Shown here: positions 9,394-17,105 of the stretch, one piece after another
Layout of the letters: every line of letters starts with the position of its first letter
Position numbering within the stretch: position 1 is the first letter of the stretch
Assembly: GCF_009498035.1 (NCBI RefSeq)
Contig: NZ_CP034550.1
Location: 1,488,001-1,552,000 of the forward strand
Source of the DNA: Saccharothrix syringae
Lineage (GTDB): Bacteria > Actinomycetota > Actinomycetes > Mycobacteriales > Pseudonocardiaceae
Direction of reading: 5' to 3'
Length of the DNA: 64,000 nt
The notes under the pieces: model-generated
The model's input: only the letters and a program-made list of their open reading frames with translations
Database searches by the model: none
What the model was told of the DNA's origin: nothing
Program-made: the position numbers and the translations under genes

Positions 9394-10121
9394 GGCTGCT
9401 CGTCCTCGGCGACTCGCTGACGTTCCACGGCCCGCGGGGGCCGCTGCCCGCCGACCACCCCCGGCTGTGGCCGAACGTCTGCGCGGCGGCGCTGGGCGGG
9501 CGCGCGGAGCTGGCGGCGGGGTTCGGCTGGACGGCCCGGGACGCCTGGTGGGCGCTGACCGGCGACCCGCGCGTGTGGTCGCTGCTGCCGCGCACGGACG
9601 TGCTGGTGCTGGCCGTGGGGCACATGGACACGCTGCCCTCGCCGCTGCCCACGTTCTGGCGGCAGGGGCTGCGCTACCTGCGGCCCGACCGGGTGCGGCG
9701 GCGGGCCCGGGCGGCGTACCGGGTGCTCCAGCCGGTGCTGGCGCGGCTGCTCGGCGGGTACCCGGTGGCGCTGCCGCCGCACCTGACCGTGCGGTACCTG
9801 GACGACTCGGTGCGCGCGGTGCACGCCCTCGAACCCGGCATCCGGGTGGTGGGGATGACGCCGTCGGTGCACAGCGCGCCCGCGTACGCGGGGGTGCACA
9901 CCGGGCGGGCGGCCGCGGAACGCGCGCTACGCGGGTGGGCCGGGCGGACGGGCGTGCCGCTGCTGGACGTGCCCGCCCTGGTGGGCGAACACGTGCGGTC
10001 ACGACGCGGCAACCCGGACGGCATGCACTGGGGCTGGGAGGCGCACGAACTGGTCGGCAACGCCATGGCGGAACTGGTCAGGGCCGTGGCGGTTGGCCAC
10101 CCGGGTCGGCCGGAGACGTAA
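9390..10121 (+). CDS. octT: SGNH-fold acyltransferase, OctT-like (diglucosylglycerate octanoyltransferase)
   Basis: A 243-residue GDSL/SGNH protein. The nucleophile Ser9 is in LVLGDSLTFHG and the catalytic Asp/His pair is in DGMHW near residues 210-213. In mycobacteria the matching gene transfers octanoate to diglucosylglycerate, an early step of methylglucose lipopolysaccharide synthesis; the identical neighbourhood argues for the same job here. No signal peptide, so cytoplasmic. A plain esterase cannot be excluded. Confidence 0.75.
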   Translation: MRLLVLGDSLTFHGPRGPLPADHPRLWPNVCAAALGGRAELAAGFGWTARDAWWALTGDPRVWSLLPRTDVLVLAVGHMDTLPSPLPTFWRQGLRYLRPDRVRRRARAAYRVLQPVLARLLGGYPVALPPHLTVRYLDDSVRAVHALEPGIRVVGMTPSVHSAPAYAGVHTGRAAAERALRGWAGRTGVPLLDVPALVGEHVRSRRGNPDGMHWGWEAHELVGNAMAELVRAVAVGHPGRPET

Positions 10122-10132
10122 CCTCGGCACTC

Positions 10133-10975
10133 GTGTCCACCACGATCGTCACCGACTCCACGGCGTACCTGCCCGAGGGGTTCGCCCAGCGGCACGGCAT
10201 CCGGGTCGTCCCGCTGCACGTGGCCGTGGACGGTCGCAGCAGGCTGGACGGGGTGGACTTCGGTCCGGCGGAGCTGGCGGCGGCGCTGGGGGAGCACCGC
10301 CGGGTGACCACGTCCCGGCCCACGCCCGGCGAGCTGGCCGGGGTGTACCGGTCGGCGCTGGAGGACGGTGCCGAGGCGATCGTCTCCGTGCACCTGTCCC
10401 GGGAGCTGTCGGGCACGTGGGAGGCGGCGCGGCTGGCCGCCGAGGAGGTCGACCCCACCCGGATCAGGGTGGTCGACTCGCGCGCCACGGGCATGGGCCT
10501 GGGCTTCGCCGTGCTGGCCGCCTGCGCCGCCGCCGAGGACGGAGCGCGGGCCGAACGGGCGGCGACCGGGGCGGCGGCGCGGGTCAAGATGTTCTTCTGC
10601 GTGGAAACGCTGGACCACCTGCGGCGGGGCGGGCGCATCAGCCCCACGGCCGCGTTGCTCGGCACGGCCCTGGCGGTGAAGCCGCTGCTGCACGTCGACG
10701 ACGGCCGCATCGTGCCCCTGGAGAAGGTCCGCACCACGGGTCGCGCGATCGGCCGCCTGGTCGACCTGGCCACGACGGCCGCCGGCTCCGGCCCGGTCGG
10801 GCTGGCCGTCCACCACCTGGCCGCGCCGGAGCGCGCCGCGGAACTCGCGACCCTGCTCGACGAACGCGTGCCCGGCTCGACCGGCTGCCTGATCTCCGAG
10901 GTGGGGGCGGTGATCGGGGCGCACACCGGGCCTGGGGTGCTGGGCGTGGTGGTGCTGCCGGGCGGGGTGTCGTAG
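10133..10975 (+). CDS. DegV-family fatty-acid-binding protein
   Basis: A 280-residue DegV protein. It shows the N-terminal VTDSTAYLPEG, the HLSRELSGTWEAA loop and the RGGRISPTAALLG segment that closes over the lipid head. Family members bind fatty acids, and the FakB proteins of Firmicutes present them to a kinase; no fakA-like kinase is seen here. A TAACCT box lies eight bases before the GTG, suggesting its own leaderless start. It follows octT as in mycobacteria. Confidence 0.9.
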   Translation: MSTTIVTDSTAYLPEGFAQRHGIRVVPLHVAVDGRSRLDGVDFGPAELAAALGEHRRVTTSRPTPGELAGVYRSALEDGAEAIVSVHLSRELSGTWEAARLAAEEVDPTRIRVVDSRATGMGLGFAVLAACAAAEDGARAERAATGAAARVKMFFCVETLDHLRRGGRISPTAALLGTALAVKPLLHVDDGRIVPLEKVRTTGRAIGRLVDLATTAAGSGPVGLAVHHLAAPERAAELATLLDERVPGSTGCLISEVGAVIGAHTGPGVLGVVVLPGGVS

Positions 10976-11060
10976 CCCGCTTTATGCATCAATCGGAAGT
11001 TGTCCACAGATCCGGAATCCGCCACCCCGCGACTCCGCCAACCGGCCTAGCGTCGATCAC

Positions 11061-11786
11061 ATGTTCGACGCGAACCCGAGAACCACGAAAGCCCGCCTCG
11101 ACGCCCTGGTCGCCCAGGAGCGCGGCAAGCACCGGGCACCCGAGGCCGAGACGCTGGTCTTCGTCGAGGCCGAGGGCCGGGGCAGCGCGCCACCCGGCAG
11201 GCTGGGGCGCCTGCTGCGCCGCTGGCTGCCCGAGCACGCCCCGCCCCGCCGCTTCGTCCTGACGGCCGGCGTCACGGCCGCCGTGGCCCTGGTGGTCGCG
11301 CTGGCCCTGTGGTGGCGGCAACCGGTGCCGGAGAGCCCTCCCGACCTGCCGGTCGCCGAGGCCGCCGCGATCACCAGGACCGAGCAGCAGCTCGTCGTCA
11401 ACGTCGTCGGCCAGGTGCCGACACCGGGCCTGGTGACCGTGCCCAGCGGCGCCAGGGTGGCCGACGCCGTGCGTGCCGCGGGCGGTGCCAACCCGGGCAC
11501 CGACCTGACCGCGCTCAACCTGGCCCGCAAGGTCACCGATGGCGAGCAGATCGCCGTGGGCGTCCCCGCACCGCAACCGGTCGACCCGACGACCCAGCCG
11601 CTGGACCTGAACACCGCGACCGAGGAACAGCTCGACACCCTGCCGGGCGTCGGCCCGGTGACGGCGCGGCGGATCGTCGAGCGGCGCCGCGAGCAGGGCC
11701 CGTTCACCTCCCTCGAACAGCTGGGCGAGGTCGAGGGGATCGGCGACGCGAAGCTGGCCAAGCTCGGCGACCTGGTCCGCATCTAG
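11061..11786 (+). CDS. comEA: ComEA-like helix-hairpin-helix DNA-binding protein
   Basis: A 241-residue membrane-anchored DNA-binding protein. A basic N-terminus precedes one transmembrane helix (about residues 72-90), then an SLBB domain (VNVVGQVPTPGLVTVPSGARVADAV), then two HhH motifs at the C-terminus (LDNTATEEQLDTLPGVGP-like, then IGDAKLAKLGDL). ComEA receives DNA at the cell surface in competent bacteria and hands it to ComEC, which lies downstream. TAGCGT at 11048-11053 is a leaderless-type -10 box. Natural transformation in this group is not established, so the role is inferred. Confidence 0.9.
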   Translation: MFDANPRTTKARLDALVAQERGKHRAPEAETLVFVEAEGRGSAPPGRLGRLLRRWLPEHAPPRRFVLTAGVTAAVALVVALALWWRQPVPESPPDLPVAEAAAITRTEQQLVVNVVGQVPTPGLVTVPSGARVADAVRAAGGANPGTDLTALNLARKVTDGEQIAVGVPAPQPVDPTTQPLDLNTATEEQLDTLPGVGPVTARRIVERRREQGPFTSLEQLGEVEGIGDAKLAKLGDLVRI

Positions 11787-11880
11787 CACACCGCACCGTC
11801 CACGAGCCTCCTCCACAACCGACCCGACAGCACACCCGGCACCTCATCCGGCAACTGATCCGACACCTCATGGAGCCCTC

Positions 11881-12504
11881 ATGAACACGGCCTGTTCCTG
11901 CCCGGACCCGCACACCCCCACCAGGACCACACCAACCCCCAGGGCCGCCTCGATCCCGGCGACCGCCCCGTCTCGCCTCAAGGCGCCCACGCTGCCCGAA
12001 GCCTGCACCTGCCCGCACTCCGCGAAGTGCCGCCAGTCGACCCCGTTCTCCCTCCAACCACCCACCCCTCGCCCGCCCACCCCTCGCCCGCCCGCAGATC
12101 AGCTCACCGCAGATCAGTCCACCGCCGAGCAGTCCACCGCCGAGCAGCCGCCCACTGCCCAGCGACCGCCCACCAACCGAACCGCCGCCGCCGACCGAAC
12201 CGCCGCCAACCTCAACCCCCTCCACCGCCGCATCCGACAAGCTCTCGACCACCTCCTCTTCCGCCGCCCCAACACCGCCGCCCCCTCCTTCCGCCAACGA
12301 CTGCGACGTCTCCTCGACCGCCTGCACCTCATCGCCCGCCACCGCTTCCACCACCGCTTCCGGCAGCGGGCACGACGCCTGGCCGAGCGCCTGCTCGACC
12401 GCCTGGTCGACCACCTGCTGCGCCGCGTGTTCGGCGACACCCGCAGCGGGAGGCGGCGCTTCCACACCGCCCTCGTCCACTGCCTCCGGTGGACCGGCTC
12501 ATGA
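11881..12504 (+). CDS. Unrecognised Pro/Arg-rich protein between comEA and comEC
   Basis: A 207-codon ORF in the 714-base gap between comEA and comEC. For it: GGAG lies five bases before the ATG, its TGA overlaps the comEC ATG (ATGA), and the second half has high GC at codon position 3 and low GC at position 2, as coding sequence here does. Against it: the first half is Pro/Thr-rich, with 15-base tandem repeats encoding A-(D/E)-Q-(L/S)-T units, and the last 90 residues are an odd Arg/Leu/His-rich helical run. The N-terminus has five cysteines. I recognise no family. The antisense strand is also open (acidic, low complexity) but has weaker coding bias. Confidence 0.4.
   Translation: MNTACSCPDPHTPTRTTPTPRAASIPATAPSRLKAPTLPEACTCPHSAKCRQSTPFSLQPPTPRPPTPRPPADQLTADQSTAEQSTAEQPPTAQRPPTNRTAAADRTAANLNPLHRRIRQALDHLLFRRPNTAAPSFRQRLRRLLDRLHLIARHRFHHRFRQRARRLAERLLDRLVDHLLRRVFGDTRSGRRRFHTALVHCLRWTGS
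12061..12153. repeat. six consecutive 15-bp tandem units
   Basis: Two identical 15-mers (cccacccctcgcccg at 12061-12075 and 12076-12090) are followed, after a 3-base offset, by four units of the gcagatcagctcacc type (12094-12108, 12109-12123, 12124-12138, 12139-12153). They lie inside the unrecognised ORF and keep its frame. Confidence 0.6.
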
Positions 12505-15500
12505 ACCCCCGCGCCCACCTCGTCCCGGCCGCACTGGCCGTCTGGTCGACCGCCCTCGCGGGTCTCCTGTGGACCTGGTGGGCCGCACCGGCGGTCGGCC
12601 TGACCGCGGCGGTGGTCGGCGGCCTGGCGCTGCGCCCCTGGCGCCCGGCAGCCGTCGCCGTCGCGGTCGCCGGGCCGGTGGCGGCGTGCTGGATCGGCTT
12701 CCAAGCCCACGCGTCGGCGCACCACCCGCTGCGCGCGGACGCCGAGCGCGGCACGTCCGCCACCCTCCACTTCGAACTCGACAACCGTCCGCACGGCCTG
12801 CGCACCAGCGGCTTCGGCTCGCAGGCGGGTGGCATCGACCTCGTCCTGGCCCACGCGACCCTCGACGACGGCGGTCGGGTGGTGGTCCTCGCCCCGGCCG
12901 AGGGGTGGCAGGACCTGCTGCCCGGCCAGCACGTCACGGCCAGGGGCGCGCTCGTCCCGCCGCGGCGCGGTGAGCTGACCGTCGCCGTCCTCCGGGTCCG
13001 CGGACCGCCGCGGGCGGTGACCGGGGCACTGGTGTGGCAGCGGGTGGCCGAGGACCTGAGGGCCGGGCTGCGGGACGCGAGCACCGCCCTCGACCCGGAA
13101 CCCGCGGGGTTGTTGCCGGCCCTGGTCGTCGGTGACACCTCGCGCCTCGCGCCGAGGGTGGTGGAGGAGTTCCGCACCGCGGGCCTCGCCCACGTCCTCG
13201 CGGTCAGCGGGGCGAACCTGGCCATCCTGTGCGGCGCGGTGCTGTTGCTGCTGCGGCGGTTCCACGTCGGGCCGCGCGGGTGTGCGGCGGGCGCGATGGC
13301 CGCGCTGGTCGGGTTCGTGGTGCTGGCCGGGCCGGAGCCGAGCGTGCTGCGGGCTGCCGTGATGGGTGCGGTGGCGTTGCTCGCGCTGGTGCTGGGACGC
13401 GAGCGGTCGGCGTTGCCGGCGCTCGCGGCCGCGGTGGTGGTCCTGGTCCTCTACGACCCGGAGCTGGCCACCGACCCGGGGTTCGGCCTGTCGGCGGTCG
13501 CGACGGCGGCGCTGGTGCTGCTCGCGCCGAGGTGGTCCGCCGCGATGAGGGAACGCGGTGTGCCGGTCGGGTTCGCCGAGGCGCTGGCGGTGCCGGTGGC
13601 GGCGAACCTGGCGACCGCGCCCCTGGTCGCCGCGCTGTCCGGTCAGGTCAGCCTGGTCGCGGTGGTGGCGAACCTGCTGGTCGGGCCGGTGGTGGCGCCG
13701 GCCACGGTGCTCGGGGTGTCGGCCGCGGTGCTGGCGCAGGCGCACGAACCGGCGGCACGGCTGGTCGTCGAGCTGGCCGGGCCCGCGGTGGGCTGGCTGA
13801 TCACCGTGGGTCGGCACGCCGCGGCGGTGCCGGGTGCGGCGGTCGGGTGGCCCGGGGGCTGGACCGGCGGGCTGCTGCTGGTCGGGGTGCTGGTGCTCGG
13901 CTGGGTGGTGCTCCGGGTGCGGCGGCTGCGGGTGTTGGCCGCGGTGGCGGTGGTCGGGGTGGTGGTGGCCCTGGTGCCGTTGAAGGTGGTCTCGCCGGGC
14001 TGGCCGGTGCCGGGCTGGTCGGTGGTCGCCTGCGACGTCGGCCAGGGCGACGCGGTGGTCCTGGCCACCGCGGAGCACGACCGGGCGGTGCTGGTCGACA
14101 CCGGTCCGGAGCCGGTGCCGGTGCTGTCGTGCCTGCGGCGGTTGGGGGTGCGGCGCATCCCGCTGGTGGTGCTCAGCCACCTGCACGCCGACCACGTCGG
14201 CGGGCTGGGCGCGGTGCTGGCGGAACGGGAAGTGGGCGCGGTGGCCGTGGGGCCGGCGCGCCAACCGGAATGGGCTTGGGAGGAGGTGCGCGCACAAGCG
14301 CGGGCGGCGGGTGTCCGCGTGGTCGAGCTGGGCGTCGGGCAGCGGCTGGGCTGGCCGGGACTGCGGCTCGACGTGCTGGCTCCGCGAGCGGGCCCGGTGG
14401 GCAGGACGAACACGGCGATCAACGACGCCTCGCTGGTGCTGCGGGCCTCGACCGGGGCCGGGCGGGTGCTGTTGACCGGGGACGTCGAGCTGGTCGGCCA
14501 GGCGGACCTGCTCGGCGGGCACGTCGACCTGGGGGCTGACGTGCTGAAGGTGCCGCACCACGGGTCGCGGTACTCGTCACCGGAGTTTCTCGCGGCCGTC
14601 CGGCCGCGGGTCGCGCTGGTGAGCGTCGGCGCGGGCAACCGCTACGGCCATCCCAGCGCGGTGGTGGTCGACGCCCTGGCGCACCAGGGCGCGCTGGTGC
14701 TGCGCACCGACCGGGACGGCGACACCGCCGTCCTCGCCGGGGAGAACGGACCGCGGGTCGCCCGCCGGGGCGACCCGCTGAACAACGCGAGAGGGAGCAA
14801 CCGTGAACACGAGCACGAAGAAGGACACGTGGATCCGGCTCAACACCGGCTGGAGCCGGCCCGGCGACCACCGGGCGCTGGGGTGGGCGCTGTGGCAACC
14901 CAGCTACACCGCCCAGCCGTGGCCACGCGACGAGCTGCGGCCCGCTTTCACCTACTACGTGTGCGAGGAGCGGCCCGACGGCGAGCGCGGGATCATCGCC
15001 AGGGCCACCGCCACCGGCGTGGTCGGCACCGCCGAGGTGGCCTCCGCCGACGCGGCCTACCGCCTGGTCGCCGACACCCTGTTCGACGACGCCCTGGCGA
15101 TACCGCCGGAGGAGTGGCACACCGAGCGCTACAACGCGGAAAAGGCGAAGCGGCCGTGGCCGCAACTGCTGACGGCGTGGCGCGTGGTCACCGAACCGGT
15201 GAGGCCGCGCGTCCTGCCCGAGCTGAGCGCCTTCCCGCGCACCGGCTGGTTGCGCACATCGGGGATCGCGCTGTGACGGCCGCACCGGGGTCGAACGCCA
15301 TGAAGTCGGCTGCCACGGGGGTGACTGCCACAGGGGGAGCTGTCGCGAGAGCAACTGTCGCGGGAGCGGCTGTCGCGGGGGCGACTGCCACGGGAGCGGC
15401 TGCTACGGGGCAGCCTGGAGCGGACCCGGCCGGAGCAGGTCTGGCCGGAGCGGGCCCGGGTGGAGCGGAGCGGGCCAGGGGAGGAGCAACCGGGCTGGGA

Positions 15501-15707
15501 GCCGCGGGAGTGGACCCCGGTGGGAGCGTGCCCGCCGAGGTCCGCCTCGACAATCCCGGTCCTGGTCCCAGCTCCGGTTCCAGTCCCGGCCGCAGTCCCG
15601 GTCTCAGTGCCGGTCTCAGTCCTGGAGGGCGTTCAGCACGGCCTCCGCCGAGGGCGGCACGTTCGCCCGCGGGCCGACCCGGTCGCCGAGCGCGTCGAGG
15701 GTCTTGA
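12501..15707 (+). CDS. comEC: ComEC/Rec2 DNA-uptake channel; reading frame lacks its expected stop
   Basis: The recognisable protein spans about 760 residues (to about 14780). It has N-terminal membrane helices and a DUF4131-like domain, the Competence core with VSGANLAILCG and many helices, and a C-terminal metallo-beta-lactamase-like domain (CDVGQGDAVVL, LSHLHADHVGG, LLTGDVE, KVPHHGSRYSSPE). It ends in the usual RTDRDGDTAVL. No stop follows: the frame stays open to 15707, across a well-supported gene (14803-15276) and into the antisense of thrC. A TGA at 14779-14781 is in the neighbouring frame and would be used if the GGGG at 14767-14770 had one base fewer. The functional end is therefore probably 14781; the written end is the strict in-frame stop. 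ATG 12501 overlaps the previous stop; GTG 12489 is an alternative. Confidence 0.8.
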   Translation: MNPRAHLVPAALAVWSTALAGLLWTWWAAPAVGLTAAVVGGLALRPWRPAAVAVAVAGPVAACWIGFQAHASAHHPLRADAERGTSATLHFELDNRPHGLRTSGFGSQAGGIDLVLAHATLDDGGRVVVLAPAEGWQDLLPGQHVTARGALVPPRRGELTVAVLRVRGPPRAVTGALVWQRVAEDLRAGLRDASTALDPEPAGLLPALVVGDTSRLAPRVVEEFRTAGLAHVLAVSGANLAILCGAVLLLLRRFHVGPRGCAAGAMAALVGFVVLAGPEPSVLRAAVMGAVALLALVLGRERSALPALAAAVVVLVLYDPELATDPGFGLSAVATAALVLLAPRWSAAMRERGVPVGFAEALAVPVAANLATAPLVAALSGQVSLVAVVANLLVGPVVAPATVLGVSAAVLAQAHEPAARLVVELAGPAVGWLITVGRHAAAVPGAAVGWPGGWTGGLLLVGVLVLGWVVLRVRRLRVLAAVAVVGVVVALVPLKVVSPGWPVPGWSVVACDVGQGDAVVLATAEHDRAVLVDTGPEPVPVLSCLRRLGVRRIPLVVLSHLHADHVGGLGAVLAEREVGAVAVGPARQPEWAWEEVRAQARAAGVRVVELGVGQRLGWPGLRLDVLAPRAGPVGRTNTAINDASLVLRASTGAGRVLLTGDVELVGQADLLGGHVDLGADVLKVPHHGSRYSSPEFLAAVRPRVALVSVGAGNRYGHPSAVVVDALAHQGALVLRTDRDGDTAVLAGENGPRVARRGDPLNNARGSNREHEHEEGHVDPAQHRLEPARRPPGAGVGAVATQLHRPAVATRRAAARFHLLRVRGAARRRARDHRQGHRHRRGRHRRGGLRRRGLPPGRRHPVRRRPGDTAGGVAHRALQRGKGEAAVAATADGVARGHRTGEAARPARAERLPAHRLVAHIGDRAVTAAPGSNAMKSAATGVTATGGAVARATVAGAAVAGATATGAAATGQPGADPAGAGLAGAGPGGAERARGGATGLGAAGVDPGGSVPAEVRLDNPGPGPSSGSSPGRSPGLSAGLSPGGRSARPPPRAARSPAGRPGRRARRGS
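14803..15276 (+). CDS. Conserved-looking protein of unknown function (possible PUA/EVE-like fold)
   Basis: A 157-residue protein with near-universal G/C at third positions and a GAGAGGGAG Shine-Dalgarno before its GTG, so it is almost certainly real although the open comEC frame runs through it. It is rich in Trp and aromatic residues: YYVCEERPDGERGIIARA, then WHTERYNAEKAKRPWPQLLTAW (read as two blocks) and a C-terminal FPRTGWLRT. The strand pattern recalls PUA/EVE-like modified-base or RNA-binding domains, but this is a guess. No signal peptide or membrane helix. Confidence 0.75.
   Translation: MNTSTKKDTWIRLNTGWSRPGDHRALGWALWQPSYTAQPWPRDELRPAFTYYVCEERPDGERGIIARATATGVVGTAEVASADAAYRLVADTLFDDALAIPPEEWHTERYNAEKAKRPWPQLLTAWRVVTEPVRPRVLPELSAFPRTGWLRTSGIAL
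15309..15413. repeat. seven degenerate 15-bp tandem units
   Basis: Seven units of the type gctgtcgcgggagcg / actgccacgggagcg run without gaps from 15309 to 15413. The 339-base gap from 15277 to 15615 consists of these, a G-rich stretch of looser copies (ggagcgg motifs, about 15414-15500) and the 12-bp repeats next to thrC. No convincing gene is seen in it. Confidence 0.65.
15569..15628. repeat. five 12-bp tandem units overlapping the thrC stop codon
   Basis: Units of the type cagtcccggtct start at 15569, 15581, 15593, 15605 and 15617. The thrC stop (minus strand, 15618-15616) lies at the junction of the last two, so the repeat array encodes the end of thrC. Confidence 0.6.
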
Positions 15708-16881
15708 GGCCGTCGCCGGTGATCAGCAGCACCGTCTCGCCGTCCGGGTCCAGCTTGCCCTGCTCGACGAGCTTCTTCGCGGTCGCCACCGTCACGCCGC
15801 CGGCGGTCTCGGCGAAGATGCCCTCGGTGCGGGCCAGCAGCCGGATGCCCTCGACGACCTCTTCGTCGGTGACGTCCTCGATCGCACCGCCGGTGCGGCG
15901 CACGGCGTCGAGCACGTAGGGGCCGTCGGCGGGGGCGCCGATCGCCAGCGAGCGGGCGATGGTGTCCGGGCGCACCGGGGAGACCACGTCGTGACCGGCC
16001 TTGAAGGCGGCCGAGACGGGGGAGCACCCGGTGGCCTGGGCGCCGAACACCCGGTACGGGGTCTGCTCGACCAGGTCGAGTTCACCCAGTTCGCGGAACG
16101 CCTTGTCGACCTTGGTCAGCTGGGAGCCGGACGCGATGGGGACCACGATCTGGTCGGGCAGGCGCCAGCCGAGCTGTTCGGCGACCTCGAAGCCCAGCGT
16201 CTTGGAGCCCTCGGCGTAGTAGGGGCGGACGTTGACGTTGACGAACGCCCAGTCCTCGTGCTCGGCGGCGAGTTCCTGGGCCAGCCGGTTCACGTCGTCG
16301 TAGTTGCCGTCGACGGTGATCAGGTTGCCGTCGTAGACGGCGGTCATGAGGATCTTCGCCCGCTCCAGGCTGGAGGGCACCAGGACCACCGACCGCCAGC
16401 CGGCGCGGGCCGCCGCGGCGGCGACGGCGTTGGCGAGGTTGCCGGTGGACGGGCAGGCCAGGACCTTGAAGCCCAGTTCGCGGGCGGCGGCGAGGGCGAC
16501 GCCGACGACGCGGTCCTTAAAGGAGTGGGTGGGGTTGCCGGTGTCGTCCTTGACCCAGACCTTGCGCAGGCCCAGGGCCTTGGCGAGGCGGTCGGCCTCG
16601 ACCAGGCGGGTGCCGCCGGGGCTGGTGTTGGGGTGCGACTCGACGGTGGAGGGCACGGGGAGGAGGCTCTTGTAGCGCCAGATCGAGCGGGGGCCTGCCT
16701 CGATGTCCTCACGGCGGACCCGGCCGAAGTCGTAGGCCACTTCCAGGGGGCCGAAACACTCCAGACAGGCGTATTCCGGGGCGAGCGGCGTCTCGTGCCC
16801 GCACTCGCGGCACGACAGGGCGCGCGCGGGACCGAGGTCGAAGGAGGTGGTGGTGGCCGAGGGTGCACTGACAGCAGTCAT
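15616..16881 (-). CDS. thrC: Threonine synthase
   Basis: A 421-residue PLP enzyme that converts O-phosphohomoserine to threonine. The N-terminus has a zinc-ribbon-like CRECGHE...CLECFGP segment found in the archaeal/plant-like branch. The PLP lysine is in NPTHSFKDR and the phosphate-binding loop in STGNLANAVAAAA. The ATG at 16881 was chosen over 16929 because AGGAG (16896-16892) precedes it at ten bases and the upstream codons fall inside a riboswitch. hom and thrB are not nearby. A SAM-I type riboswitch ends just before the start, so expression is probably repressed by S-adenosylmethionine, which is unusual for this gene. Confidence 0.94.
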   Translation of the reverse strand: MTAVSAPSATTTSFDLGPARALSCRECGHETPLAPEYACLECFGPLEVAYDFGRVRREDIEAGPRSIWRYKSLLPVPSTVESHPNTSPGGTRLVEADRLAKALGLRKVWVKDDTGNPTHSFKDRVVGVALAAARELGFKVLACPSTGNLANAVAAAAARAGWRSVVLVPSSLERAKILMTAVYDGNLITVDGNYDDVNRLAQELAAEHEDWAFVNVNVRPYYAEGSKTLGFEVAEQLGWRLPDQIVVPIASGSQLTKVDKAFRELGELDLVEQTPYRVFGAQATGCSPVSAAFKAGHDVVSPVRPDTIARSLAIGAPADGPYVLDAVRRTGGAIEDVTDEEVVEGIRLLARTEGIFAETAGGVTVATAKKLVEQGKLDPDGETVLLITGDGLKTLDALGDRVGPRANVPPSAEAVLNALQD

Positions 16882-16894
16882 CGCGAGGTATCTC

Positions 16895-17004
16895 CTCATC
16901 TTTCCCGCGTCGCGGGTCGGAATTGGCACCGTGGTCGCCAGCGAACGCTGTGCGACGGGTTGCCGGGGCTTCTTCGGGCCGATCCCTCTGCCCCTCTGGA
17001 TGAG
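16895..17004 (-). ncRNA. SAM-I (S-box) riboswitch upstream of thrC
   Basis: Read on the minus strand, the element opens with CUCAUC (P1), then CAGAG and GGGAUCGGCCCGAAGAAGCC, then CCGGCAACC, a P3 hairpin with a GCGUUCGC-like loop, GGUGCCAAUUCC, a P4 hairpin, and closes with GAAAGAUGAG pairing with the first CUCAUC. These are the invariant segments of SAM-I riboswitches. The Shine-Dalgarno AGGAG of thrC overlaps the 3' strand of P1, so SAM binding would hide it and lower translation without a separate terminator. Confidence 0.88.
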
Positions 17005-17105
17005 CGGTATTCAGTTGTTGTCGCCTCAACCTACGACACGATCCCGACCCGTAGCCAGCGAAGTCCACCATCCGGACGGCGGACGGGCGTGGGAGGATCG
17101 CGGCC

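Noticed and set aside
11704..12480. 258-codon minus-strand ORF between comEA and comEC
   Set aside because: Acidic Gly/Val/Glu low-complexity product with weaker codon bias than the plus-strand ORF, and it runs into comEA.
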